DNA of 64,000 nucleotides from Homarus americanus (Eukaryota; Arthropoda; Malacostraca; Decapoda; Nephropidae). The DNA lies in NCBI RefSeq assembly GCF_018991925.1, contig NW_024753838.1, positions 1-64,000 on the forward strand, read 5' to 3'. The position numbers and the translations under genes are program-made. Under the pieces are notes generated by a model. It worked only from the letters and a program-made list of their open reading frames with translations, had not been told where the DNA came from and ran no database searches. Of this stretch, positions 49,740 through 61,370 are shown in pieces (within the stretch, counting starts at the first letter, position 1; each line of letters begins with the position of its first letter).

Positions 49740-50045
49740 GTGATGGAGGGGGAGGGAGAGGGTAGGGGGGGGGGTATTCACACTACAGTACTCTGTTATT
49801 ACTTTACTATCCGTGTCGTTCTCTTCCATTTTCTCCTCCCATTCCTCTTTCTCCACCTCCTTCATGTTATCTTCCTCTATCTTTTTCTTTCTTCTGCTCC
49901 CCTATATACCCCTTTTTCTCCACTTCCTCTCTTTCCTTTTCTTTCTTTCTCGCCTATTATTTTTTCTCCTTTTCCTCCTCCTGTTTTTCCTCATTTTCTT
50001 CTCCTTTCTTCCATTCCTTTTTTTCCTCTTCTTCTTGACAAGCAA
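49740..50045. repeat. G-run followed by polypyrimidine tract
   Basis: GGGGGAGGGAGAGGG and a 10-G run (49748-49775), then about 230 bp of T/C-rich sequence (49810-50040). The Leu/Phe/Ser frames are artefacts, including the first part of the frame that later reads into the LINE. Confidence 0.75.
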
Positions 50046-50138
50046 ATAGTCACAAATTCATACACAAACTTACGTACACGTGAACGAGCACACGAGCGTG
50101 TACACAAGAACGTACACACGGACTTAATCAGGAAATAT

Positions 50139-50460
50139 CACATGTATACACGAACTCACAGACACATATATACAAAGGCACTCAAACTATCCAACCAGGA
50201 GCGAACTCGTGGAAATGGTTTTAAATTAGACGAATCTAGATTTAGGCGCGAGATAGGTAAACACTGGTTTGGAAATAGAGTAGTGGATGAATGGAACAAG
50301 TTACCGAACAGCATCATTAACTCGAACACGCTGGGTGGCTTCAAACATAGGTTGGATGGATAAATGAGCGATACGGGTTGGGTGTAAACGGGAGAGGCCC
50401 AGTATGGGCCAATAGGCCCGCTGTAGTTTACTCCATTCTTATGTTTTTATATATACATGA
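50139..50460 (+). pseudogene. LINE reverse transcriptase C-terminus and 3' UTR, copy B
   Basis: From 50193 the frame reads NQERTRGNGFKLDESRFR, then REIGKHWFGNRVVDEWNKLP, then NSIINSNTLGGFKHRLDG and a stop at 50361. This is the standard end of many non-LTR retrotransposon ORFs: R-x-F-F-xx-R-V-V-x-x-W-N-x-LP, then SFKxRLD. The 3' UTR has GGCCCAGTATGGGCC, a 6-bp stem with a 3-nt loop, then CCAATAGGCCCGCTGTAGTT and a CATTCTTATG tail. The copy is 5'-truncated: no catalytic motifs upstream. The 3' end is shared with 19629-19735. Confidence 0.8.
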
Positions 50461-50717
50461 ACACATGCATGGAAGTATACATGAACGCACACATGAAAGC
50501 ACATAAAACATGACCATGAACGTTCGGGTAGATGTATACACAAACACACACATGAACATATATCATAATATTATAACAAATATGGAAAGTACACATGAAA
50601 GCGCACACAAACTAATACTTACACACGGACTGACACTCACTCGCTTTCGTGCGGCCTACCATATTGGCTATTCCGACCTCACTTATGTACAGTAAAACGA
50701 GTTATGAATAAAACTCA

Positions 50718-50722
<5 letters not shown>
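50461..50722. repeat. degenerate ACATGAACACAC repeat
   Basis: Loose words such as ACACATGAAAGCACA with no firm period. It follows the LINE tail. Confidence 0.6.

Positions 50723-50766
<44 letters not shown>
50723..50766. repeat. (ACAT)n microsatellite
   Basis: About eleven perfect ACAT units. Confidence 0.97.
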
Positions 50767-50767
<1 letters not shown>

Positions 50768-50989
50768 CAAATAAAATCATTACATAATAAACATTTTGAA
50801 AACAAAACATATTACAATATATCCCAATTTACATTTATACACTTCAGAGAAAATACAGAAACCAAAACTACAGGTCTTGTTGTTTCTGTGCCGTACTGTA
50901 CTGTATGTTTTCCAAGATTTAATAGTTTATTCTTTTAATTGTATCTGGCTACAGTTAGAGTTTTGATCACATATTTAAATCACACTGAG

Positions 50990-53030
50990 GTTAATGAACA
51001 GTGATGTGGTTGGTGAACAGTGATGTGGATGGTGAACAGTGATGTGGATGGTGAACAGTAATGTGGATGGTGAACAGTGATGTGGATGGTGAACAGTGAT
51101 GTGGATGGTGAACAGTGATGTGGATGGTGAACAGTGATGTGGATGGTGAACAGTGATGTGGATGGTGAACAGTGGTGGATGGTGAAAGGATGTGGTTGGT
51201 GAACAGTGATGTGGTGAACAGTGATGGATGGTGAACAGGATGTGGATGGTGAACAGTGATGTGGTTGGTGAACAGTGATGGATGGTGAACAGTGGTGTCT
51301 ATGGTGAACAGTGATGTGGATGGTGAACAGTACTGTGGATGGTGAACAGGGTGTCTATGGTGAACAGTGATGTGGATGGTGAACAGTGATGTGGATGGTG
51401 AACAGTGATGTGGATGGTGAACAGTACTGTGGATGGTGAACAGTGGTGTCTATGGTGAACAGTGATGTGGATGGTGAACAGTGATGTGGTTGGTGAACAG
51501 TGATGGATGGTGAAAAGTGATGTGGATGGTGAACAGTGATGTGGTTGGTGAACAGTGATGTGGATGGTGAACAGTGATGTGGATGGTGAACAGTGATGTG
51601 GATGGTGAACAGTGATGTGGATGGTGAACAGTGATGTGGATGGTGAACAGTGATGTGGTTGAGAACAGTGATGTGGATGGTGCACAGTACTGTGGTTGGT
51701 GAATGCGATGTGGATGGTGAACAGTGATGGTTGGTGAACAGGATGTGGATGGTGAACAGTGATGTGGATGGTGAACAGTGATGTGTATGGTGAACAGTGA
51801 TGTGGATGGTAAACAGTGATGTGGTTATAACAGTGATGTGGATGGTGAACAGTGATGTGGATGGTGAACAGTGATGTGGTTGGTGAACAGTGATGGATGG
51901 TGAACAGTGATGTGGATGGTGAACAGTGATGTGGTTGGTGAACAGTGATGTGGATGGTGAACAGTGATGTGGTTGGTGAACAAAGATGTGGATGGTGAAC
52001 AGTGATGTGATGAACAGTGATGTGGATGGTGAACAGTGATGTGGATGGTGAACAGTGATGTGGTTGGTGAAACAGTAATGTGGTTGGTGGAACAGATGTG
52101 GATGGTGCACAGTACTGTGGTTGGTGAACAGTGATGTGGATGGTGAATACAGTGATGTGGTTGCGAACAGGATGTGGATGGTGAACAGTGATGGGTTGGT
52201 GAACAGTGATGTGGATGGTAGAACAGTGATGTGGATGGTGAACAGTGATGTGGTTGGTGAACAGTGATGGATGGTGAACAGTGATGTGGTTGGTGAACAG
52301 TGATGTGGTTGCGAGCAGCATGGATGCGAACAGTGATGTGGATGATGAACAGCGATGGATGGTGAACAGTGATGGTTGGTGGTTCAGCGATGTGGATGGT
52401 GAACAGTGATGTGGTTGGTGAACAGTGATGTGGATGGTGAACAGTGATGTGGTTTATGAACAGTGATGTGGATGGTGAAATTATGATGTGGATGGTGAAA
52501 TAAAGATGGATGGTGAATCAGTGATGTGGTTGGTGAACAGTGATGGATGGGGAACAATGATGTGGATGGTGAACAGTGATGGATGATGAACAGATGGATG
52601 GTGAAATTGCGGATGTGGTTGGTGAACAGTGATGTGGATGGGGAACAGTGATGTGGATGGTGAACAGTGATGTGGTTGGTGAACAGTGATGTGGTTGGTG
52701 AACAGGATGTGGTTGGTGAACAGTGATGTGGTTGGGTGAAATATGATGTGGTTGAGAACAGTGATGTGGATGGTGAACAGTGATGTGGATGGTGAACAAC
52801 AGTGATGTGATGGTGAACAGTGATGTCTATAGAACAGTGATGTGGATGGTGAACAGTGATGTGGTATGGTGAACAGTGATGTGGATGGTAAACAGTGATG
52901 TGGATGGTGAACAGTGATGTGGATGGTGAACAAGTGATGTCTATGAACAGTGATGTGGATGGTGAACAGTGATGTGGTATGGTGAACAGTGATGTGTTTG
53001 TGAACAGTGATGTGTTTGGTGAACAGTGAT
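50990..53030. repeat. 19-bp minisatellite, about 105 copies
   Basis: The unit is GAACAGTGATGTGGATGGT with GGTTGGT and short variants. As with the 20-bp array, the minus strand of the unit has no stop in any frame. Frames of up to 340 codons cycle through all phases (FTIHITVHHPHHCSPSTSL). They are artefacts. Confidence 0.98.
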
Positions 53031-53063
53031 GTAGATTACAGACGGGTGACAAGGATGTCAGAC

Positions 53064-53362
53064 GTGCAGGAATGGCAGTATGGTGCATCAGAGATGGCAG
53101 ACAGTAACAGGAATGGCAAACAATATCAGGGCTGGCAGACAGTAACAGGAATGGCAGACAGCAACAGGGATGGCAAGGTGACAACATCAGGGATGGCAAA
53201 CAATACTTTCAGTGATGGCAGACAGTAACAGGAATGGCAGAGAAGCAACATGGAATGGCAGACAAAATGAAATGGCAGATAAAAACAGGGATGGCAGAAA
53301 AGTACTTCAGGATGGCAGACAGTAACAGGGATGGCAGATAAAAATAGGGCTGGCAGACGTCA
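53064..53362. repeat. about 19-bp minisatellite, AACAGGAATGGCAGACAGT
   Basis: About sixteen degenerate copies, directly after the previous array and with a different unit of about the same length. Confidence 0.9.
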
Positions 53363-53539
53363 AGGTATACGGGGGTAGCTTTTGGGTTGTGATACGCGAC
53401 CACTCACACTGACAGGTATTGAGACCCTGCAGGTGAGGAACTTGACACAAGCTGTTGGTGTTAACGTGAATTATCTGTGCAGTTGTTGAGAGACGTAGAG
53501 CGATATTGGCGTTTAAGAGTTTAACTTCTGTCCGTCGGT

Positions 53540-53756
53540 TTTGTGTAGGTGTGTTTTTGTGTAGGTGTGTTTTGTGTAGGTGTTCTTTGTGTAGGTGTGT
53601 TTTTGTGTAGGAATTCCCAGAGCAGGTGTGTTCTTTAATGGGAGTGTGTTGCAGGTGTGTTTCTACAGCTGTTTTTGTGTTGATGTTTTTTTCATCAGAT
53701 GGATTTTTTCAACAGGTGTGTATTTCAGCAGGTGTGTTATTTTGTGCAGGTGTTTA
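53540..53756. repeat. GTGTAGGTGTGTTTT degenerate repeat
   Basis: T/G-rich copies of TTTGTGTAGGTGTG, becoming irregular (CAGGTGTGTTTC) on the right. Confidence 0.75.
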
Positions 53757-54109
53757 GGATTTGAGTGTCTGGTTTGGAAATGTGAACACAATAATACACA
53801 CACACACACCCACACACACGGAATAATGTCAGTTTATCAGTAACAAACACAAACTGACATTATTGTCACGTAAGGAAGAAGATCTGTCACCTCATTGGTC
53901 CTTCTGTCAATCACCAAGATTATAACTGACACGATAGACGGATCATCATCAGAATAACTTTAATAAGGACAAAATTACGAATATTGTATTACGCTTCAAC
54001 ATACGTATTACATGTTAGTATTTAAGTGTTATTATCAATCTTATTATTTAAATATAATTGAATTCCTAAATAAAATGAACAGGAAAACAAAATTAAACCT
54101 GAATAATAT
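53757..54109. other. low-copy sequence, no gene recognised
   Basis: It includes a short AC tract (53797-53818). Nothing else recognised. Confidence 0.6.
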
Positions 54110-54435
54110 AAATACAACATAAACAAATATAACAACATAACAACATAACATAGCAACATAAACATAACAAATATAAATATTGAAGCAAATATAAATATAA
54201 ATAAATATAACATAGCAAGTAAACATAAATATTTCAAATAAACATAACATAACATAACAACATAACATAACATAACAACATAACAACTTGGCATAGCAGC
54301 ATAACACTTAACAACATAACATAACACTAGCAACATAACATAACAACATAACATAACATAACATAGCAACATAACATAACATAACAACATAACATAACAT
54401 AACAACATAACATAACATAACAACATAACAAAACA
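54110..54435. repeat. (AACAT)n pentamer repeat
   Basis: AACAT/AACATAACAACAT repeats over about 325 bp, with AT-rich interruptions at 54165-54235. The Met/Leu/Cys/Tyr frame on the minus strand is an artefact. Confidence 0.93.
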
Positions 54436-55229
54436 TAATTTCATTCCTGTTTACTGACTGGTGTTTCAATATGCAATGATATATAAGGATAAGAGGCTGT
54501 AAATCTAAACTATCTTGCCTCACAATATGTTACACCTGGCAATCACACAATAGAACAATAGTCACACACCCCTTTATACTAATCGAAATTGATTTAACCT
54601 AATTTAACCTTATCTAACCTTATCTAATCTAACTTAACCTCACCTAACCTAACTTTACATTACCTAACCTAACTTAACCTAACCCTAGCTTTACCCACCA
54701 ACACCTTAACGTCCAGTATCATAACGTTAACACAGCCAGTAACACTTACCTTTTCTTTACATTAATTAGACTACATCATCAACAAATATACCTCTCACTG
54801 TGTAGATGGTCAACATATGCAAATTAGAAACACAACTTAAGCAGCTATTATTAAGACATAACCATTACCGGATTACCATACAAATTGTTTCAGACACAAC
54901 GTAGAAAAAAAAAGTGTCACTCCTGGTAATATAAACCGCGTTTTCTTTGAGGCTTTTTCTCGTGTGTCTTGAGGGCATTATAAGCTGTTGAGAGCAAATA
55001 AGAGTCACATATCATTACAAGGGATTAAATTTACTCTCTCACCTCATGACATATTTATTAGACTTCGATTATTCTCCCCATTGTGTTTTATCAGTCTAGC
55101 AGAGCCACTATCAGGCACTGAACTGGCACTGTTATATGTAATGATGACCTAAGTAAGATTAAACTCTCTTTTGTGTATTTTGTTAACTCATCCTGTATAT
55201 ATTTCTTTATATTACTGTATGGTGCTCTC
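54436..55229. other. low-copy sequence with AACCTAA words
   Basis: 54590-54690 holds many TTAACCTAACCT, TTATCTAACC and ACCTAACCT words, a degenerate form of CCTAA. No gene recognised. Confidence 0.55.
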
Positions 55230-55230
55230 C

Positions 55231-55310
55231 TCTTCTCTCCTCTCCTCTCCTCTCTTCTCCTCTCCTCTCTTCTCCTCTCCTCTTCTCTCCTCTTCTTCTT
55301 CTCTCTTCCT
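55231..55310. repeat. (TCTCC)n pentamer microsatellite
   Basis: TCTCC repeats with TTCTC variants. Confidence 0.93.
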
Positions 55311-55582
55311 CGTAACTACTTGTTAACAAAAGTATGACTATATGTATTGATTACTCTCTTTCTCTCTCTCTCTTAACTTTTACGACTACTACACCTATCC
55401 TTCTTTATCGCCCTCTTACTCCCCCCCTCCCCCTCATTAATTGCTATGTAATCTGCCCTTGTATTTCTCTTTACCTCCCTACCTACTCTTCTTAATTCCT
55501 CTTTCTTTAATATTCTTTCCCTTCATTCATTCCCACACCCTCCTTTCTTATCTTCCGTTCCTCCACTGTTCTTCATATTTAT
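55311..55582. other. T/C-rich sequence
   Basis: Pyrimidine-rich with a short TC tract (55355-55371). No credible coding. Confidence 0.6.
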
Positions 55583-55668
55583 TCCATACCTTTGCCCTAT
55601 ACCTCTGTCCCATACCTCTGTTCCATACCTCTGTTCCATACCTCTGTTCCATACCTCTGTTCCATACT
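55583..55668. repeat. 13-bp minisatellite, TTCCATACCTCTG
   Basis: About six copies, the last four perfect. Confidence 0.95.
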
Positions 55669-55969
55669 TCCACTCTGATTTACATAATTTCCGTCGTATT
55701 TTTGTAAACGTAAACCCAAAGTAACTTAAATTGTAACTATGATTTAGTGATTAATATATTAATAAGATTAATCTAAAACTTAATTATATTTGATATTGTG
55801 ATTTATTTAATTTCGTATTACTAATAACGTATATCACTGTTTACGTGCTACCAAAATTAATTATGCTTGAGACTCGCCTCTTATAATATCACAATGTATT
55901 AAGTGTAAATACAAACAAACAAAGATATAATTATACATATATATTACTGTCCTTTACTAACTTCGTATG
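55669..55969. other. AT-rich low-copy sequence
   Basis: Nothing recognised. Confidence 0.6.
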
Positions 55970-56395
55970 TAACTTAATGACAACTGTATTAAATTCGCAG
56001 TGATAAAAATGCATTTAACTTCGTAGTAACAGCTGTATTAAAATCGTAGTGATAAAAATGCTATTAATTTGCTAGTGATAACAATGCATTTAACTTCGTA
56101 GTAACAGCTGTATTAAATTGCAGTGATAACAATGCATTTAACTTCGTAGTAACAGCTGAATTAAAATCGTAGTGATAAAAATGCTATTAATTTGCTAGTG
56201 ATAACAATGCATTTAACTTCGTAGTAACAGCTGTATTAAATTCGCAGTGATAAAAATGCATTTAACTCGTAGTAACAGCTATTAAAATCGTAGTGATAAA
56301 ATGCTATTAATTCATAGTGATAAATAATGCATTAATTTCGAGTAAATAACTGTATAAATTCGTAGTGATAACAATGCTATTTAACTTGATATTGA
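55970..56395. repeat. AT-rich compound minisatellite, about 24-bp half-units
   Basis: Repeats of GTAGTAACAGCTGTATTAAA and GTGATAAAAATGCATTTAAC in alternation, so two related half-units form a longer unit. Several copies have indels. Confidence 0.88.
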
Positions 56396-57039
56396 TAACG
56401 AAGAATATAACTCAAGGATTAAAACAAGAACCCAACAGTGGGGCCAGAAAAATGAGAAATCTTGAGCCGTGGCAGACGACTTGGATAAGTTCCAGCAGTT
56501 CCTCACCGTCGCTGCCAAACTTTTCCCCGGTAAGGATTTGTTGAGACTTCGCCCGTCAGTTTATTGCCAATCCTTTTGGGGATTATTATCGTATTATTGA
56601 CTATGTGACGACTGTTGGGTCCTCAGCTGTCTGTCCTCCCTCTCTCGTCCCCTACTCCCCTCTCGTCCCCCACCCACGTCTTGGTGGCTAGGAATGTATC
56701 TACTGTTTGTAAACACATGTGATCAAAATTCTCTTGACACGGCAATATCTCGCATCTACGAGTATTTTTAGTCATAAGTGGTATTGGTGTAATACAAACG
56801 AATACTGATGTACAGTTTAAATTACGTCAGATTAACACTATGAAAAAATACTCCTATTAACCTGCCTGAACCTTAAGTAGAGGCCAAACGTTGCCGTAAG
56901 AATTGAGGGAGTTTCTGTCCTCAACTATACAATACTGTTCAATAGCGTCTTATACTGTTATCGTTGTAAGTCTCTAACCGCTGCAAGTGTGTATCTCAAT
57001 CTGCATCTGTACATGCATGTGACCTATGGAAGCGTAATA
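56396..57039. other. low-copy sequence with an exon-like block
   Basis: 56467-56529 has balanced composition and ends in CCCCG with GTAAGG, a good donor, directly after. One frame reads VADDLDKFQQFLTVAAKLFP. Another starts at an ATG (56452) and reads MRNLEPWQTTW. The acceptor side is weak. No family recognised. Confidence 0.3.
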
Positions 57040-57105
57040 TCGATTATGGTGAAGCACTCGGCTTGCTTTAGATCCAATGGTCGTCGGTTCGAATCCCACA
57101 GCAGA
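57040..57105 (+). mobile_element. tRNA-derived SINE head
   Basis: TGGTGAAGCACTCGG (from 57047) fits an A box and GGTTCGAATCC (57086-57096) is a perfect B box, 39 bp apart. The stems are not a full cloverleaf, so a SINE or pseudo-tRNA fits better than a tRNA gene. The AGTCAAGTC-rich sequence that follows may be its body. Confidence 0.5.
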
Positions 57106-57119
57106 CATGTCTACATGTA

Positions 57120-57232
57120 ATGTTTGTAGAGTCTCGAGTTAAGTCTCGTCGTTGTCGAAGTTGATGAGTCTCAAGGCAAGTCGCGAGTCTTTTTAATGAG
57201 TCTCAAGTCAAGTCTTGCGTCAGTACGATATT
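57120..57232. repeat. GAGTCTCAAGTCAAGTC repeat, left copy
   Basis: Words such as GAGTCTCGAGTTAAGTCTCG and GAGTCTCAAGTCAAGTCTTG. Similar words occur again at 61985-62045, on the other side of the large satellite. Confidence 0.65.
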
Positions 57233-57329
57233 TTTGTTTCTCGTTTACATATTACTTTAGTACTGTGCTGAAAAGTTCTGAAGCTGTAATGAGTTAGTTG
57301 GCACATTAAGCCTTACTCAACCCTCATTT

Positions 57330-60300
57330 GGCTGAAACTACTCATCCTCTTACTCACCACTGTTACACTCAGACTCAATCACCGAGAGTCTACCCAGTCT
57401 TCTTACCCACCACTGTTGAAGCACTAGACTCCAATCACCGAGAGTCTACCTAGTCTTCACTCCACCACTGTTACACTAGACCTCAATCACCGAGAGTCTA
57501 CCTAGTCTTCTTACTTCCACCACTGTTACACTAGACTCAATCACTGAGAGTCTACCTAGTCTTCTTTAATACTCCACCACTGTTACACTAGACTCAATCA
57601 CCGAGAGTCTACCTAGTCTTCTTACTCCACCACTGTTACACACTAGACTCAATCACCGAGAGTCTACCTAGTCTTCTTACTCCACCACTGTTGCCACTAG
57701 ACTCAATCACTGAGAGTCTACCTAGTCTTCTTTACTCCACCACACTGTTACACTAGACTCAATCACCGAGAGTCTACCTAGTCTTCTTACTCCACCACTG
57801 TTACTACACTAGACCCAATCACCGAGAGTCTACCTAGTCTTCTACCCACCACAGTTACACTAGACTCCACCCACCGAGAGTCTACCTAGTCTTCTTACTC
57901 CACCGACTGTTACACACCAGACTCAATCACTGAGAGTCTACCTAGTCTTCTTTACTCCACCACTGTTACACTAGACTCAATCACCGAGAGTCTACCTAGT
58001 CTCTTACTCCACCACTGTTACACTAGACTCAATCACCGAGAGTCTACCTTAGCTCCTCTTTTTACTCCACCACTGTTAAGCACTAGACTCAAATCACGAG
58101 AGTCTACAATACCTAGTCTCTTTACTCCACCACTGTTACACTCAGGACTCAATCACTGAGAGTCTACCTAGTCTTCTTTACCCACCACTGTTAATTAGAC
58201 TCAATCACTGGTGAGTCTACCTAGTCTTCTTACTCAATCATCACAGTTACACTAGACCAATCACTGAGAGTCTACCTAGTCTCTTACTCCACCACTGTTA
58301 CACTAGACTCAATCACTGAGAGTCTACCTGTCTCTACTCCACCACTGTTACACCATGACCCAATCACCGAGAGAGTCTAACACCTAGCTCCTCTTACTCC
58401 ACCACTGTTACATTTGCACTCAATCACTGAGAGTCTACCAGTCTCTTACTCCACCACTGTTACACTAGGACTCAATCAATACTGAGACTCCTACCCACCT
58501 CTTACTCCACCACGTTACATCTAGGACTCAATCACCGAGAGTCTACCTCATCCTCTTACTCCACCACTGTTACACTAGACTCAATCACTGAGAGTCTACC
58601 TCATCCTCTTACTCCACCACTGTTACACTAGACTCAATCACTGAGAGTCTACCTCATCCTCTTACTCCACCACTGTTACACTAGACTCAATCACTGAGAG
58701 TCTACCTCATCCTCTTACTCCACCACTGTTACACTAGACTCAATCACTGAGAGTCTACCTCATCCTCTTCTCCACTTGCCTGTTACCTAGACTCAATGCT
58801 GAGAGTCTACCTCACCCTCTTACTCCACCACTGTTACCTGGAACTCAATCACTGAGTCTACCTCATCCCTCTTCTCCACCACTGTTACACTAGACTCCAA
58901 TCACTGAGAGTCTACCTCATCCCCCACTGCTCCACCACTGTTACACTAGACTCAATCACCGAGTCTACCTCCTCTTCTCCACCACTGTTACACTAGACTC
59001 TCAATCACTGAGAGTCTGCCTCATCCTCTTACTTCCTGCTGTGTTACATAGACTCCAATCACTGAGAGTCTACCTCATCCTCTTACTCACCACTGTTACA
59101 CTAGACTCTCAATCACTGAGAGTCTACCACTGTCCTGCTCACCACTGTTACACCCCAAGACTCCAATCACCGAGTCTACCTCATCCTCTTACTCCACCAC
59201 TGTTACACTAGACTCAATCACCGAGGTCTACCTCATCCCCCACTGCTCCACCACTGTTACACTAGACTCAATCACTGAGAGTCTACCTCACCCTCTTACT
59301 CCACCACTGTTACACTAGACTCAATCACTGAGAGTCTACCTCATCCTCTTACTCCACCACTGTTACACTAGACTCAATCACTGAGAGTCTACCTCATCCT
59401 CTTACTCCACCACTGTTACACTAGACTCAATCACTGAGAGTCTACCTCATCCTCTTACTCCACCACTGTTACACTAGACTCAATCACTGAGAGTCTACCT
59501 CATCCTCTTACTCCACCACTGTTACACTAGACTCAATCACTGAGAGTCTACCTCATCCTCTTACTCCACCACTGTTACACTAGACTCAATCACTGAGAGT
59601 CTACCTCATCCTCTTACTCCACCACTGTTACACTAGACTCAATCACTGAGAGTCTACCTCATCCTCTTACTCCACCACTGTTACACTAGACTCAATCACT
59701 GAGAGTCTACCTCATCCTCTTACTCCACCACTGTTACACTAGACTCAATCACTGAGAGTCTACCTCATCCTCTTACTCCACCACTGTTACTAGACTCAAT
59801 CACCGAGAGTCTACACTCATCCTCTTACTCCACCACTGTTACACTAGACTCAATCACTGAGGAAGTCTACCTCATCCTATACTCCCACCACTGTTACACT
59901 GGAGCTCAATCACTGAGAGTCCTGCCTCACATCTTCTCTATAAACCACTGTTACACTAGACTCAATCACTGAAGTCTACTCATCCTCTTACTCCCACCAC
60001 TGTTACACTAGACTCCAATCACTGAGAGTCTACCTCATCCCTCTTCTCCCACCACTGTTACACTGAGCTCAATCACTGAGAGTCTACCTCATCCTCTTAC
60101 TCCACCACTGTTACACTAGACTCAATCACTGAGAGTCCTACCTCATTCTCTTACTCCACCACTGTACACTAGAACTCAATCACTGAGAGTCTACCTCATC
60201 CTCTTCCTCCACCACTGTTACACTGAGCTCAATCTTTGAGAGTCCACCTCATCCTCTTACTCCACCACTGTTACACTAGACTCAATCACTGAGAGTCTAC

Positions 60301-61170
60301 CTCATCCTCTTACTCCACCACTGTTACACTAGACTCAATCACTGAGAGTCTACCTCATCCTCTTACTCCACCACTGTTACACTAGACTCAATCACTGAGA
60401 GTCTACCTCATCCTCTTACTCCACCACTGTTACACTAGACTCAATCACTGAGAGTCTACCTCATCCTCTTACTCCACCACTGTTACACTAGACTCAATCA
60501 CTGAGAGTCTACCTCATCCTCTTACTCCACCACTGTTACACTAGACTCAATCACTGAGAGTCTACCTCATCCTCTTACTCCACCACTGTTACACTAGACT
60601 CAATCACTGAGAGTCTACCTCATCCTCTTACTCCACCACTGTTACACTAGACTCAATCACTGAGAGTCTACCTCATCCTCTTACTCCACCACTGTTACAC
60701 TAGACTCAATCACTGAGAGTCTACCTCATCCTCTTACTCCACCACTGTTACACTAGACTCAATCAATGAGAGTCTACTCATCCTCTTACTCCACCACTGT
60801 TACACTAGACTCAATCACTGAGAGTCTACCTCATCCTCTTACTCCACCACTGTTACACTAGACTCAATCACTGAGAGTCTACCTCATCCTCTTACTCCAC
60901 CACTGTTACACTAGACTCAATCACTGAGAGTCTACCTCATCCTCTTACTCCACCACTGTTACACTAGACTCAATCACTGAGAGTCTACCTCATCCTCTTA
61001 CTCCACCACTGTTACACTAGACTCAATCACTGAGAGTCTACCTCATCCTCTTACTCCACCACTGTTACACTAGACTCAATCACTGAGAGTCTACCTCATC
61101 CTCTTACTCCACCACTGTTACACTAGACTCAATCACTGAGAGTCTACCTCATCCTCTTACTCCACCACTG
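57330..61170. repeat. 53-bp satellite array, about 72 copies, 3.8 kb
   Basis: The unit contains CTCCACCACTGTTACAC, then TAGACTC, a 9-nt spacer AATCACTGA, then GAGTCTA. The two 7-mers form a perfect inverted repeat in most copies. Two subfamilies are visible: left copies (to about 58400) have ACCGA and CCTAGTCTTC; right copies have ACTGA and CCTCATCCTC. Two stretches (about 59330-59790 and 60250-61165) are nearly identical over many units, while 58780-59230 and 59810-60240 are strongly disturbed by indels. No coding frame survives. Confidence 0.98.
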
Positions 61171-61339
61171 GTCGAAGTCTAACAAGAAAAAAGTTAGTGT
61201 TTTGTTGCTCGTATTCCCAGCTAGTTTTCGCCTTAAAATGCTGAGTGAAGATGAATATGATAGTGATGTATACAGACATCAGAGACTCAGACAGGGACAC
61301 TAGTGAAGACGACATCTGACGCCATTGGATGGAACCAAG
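61171..61339. other. low-copy sequence with an acidic frame
   Basis: Starting near 61237 a frame reads MLSEDEYDSDVYRHQ. A +1 shift continues as TDIRDSDRDTSEDDI and then a stop. Acidic Asp/Ser/Glu N-termini like this occur in piggyBac-type transposases. The evidence is only compositional. Confidence 0.25.
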
Positions 61340-61370
61340 CAGTGGTTCTCATCTTGGGTTACACCGAACC
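61340..61370 (+). mobile_element. hAT-like terminal inverted repeat, solo
   Basis: CAGTGGTTCTCATCTTGGGT, then TACACCGAACC. The start CAGTGGTTCTCA and the following GGGTT..AC.GAACC match what is known of hAT (Charlie-like) ends. I saw no second end with GAGAACCACTG in the window, so the element is solo or broken. Confidence 0.5.

Noticed and set aside
51299..53199. 340- and 271-codon minus-strand frames rich in His/Thr/Ser
   Set aside because: Frame cycling through the 19-bp array; no non-repetitive domain.
57047..57105. Functional tRNA gene
   Set aside because: The boxes are good, but the stems do not form a full cloverleaf and no anticodon loop can be assigned.
57330..61170. Possible CRISPR array (repeat with spacers)
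   Set aside because: The whole 53-bp unit repeats, including the part that would be spacer; no unique spacers, and the setting is eukaryotic.
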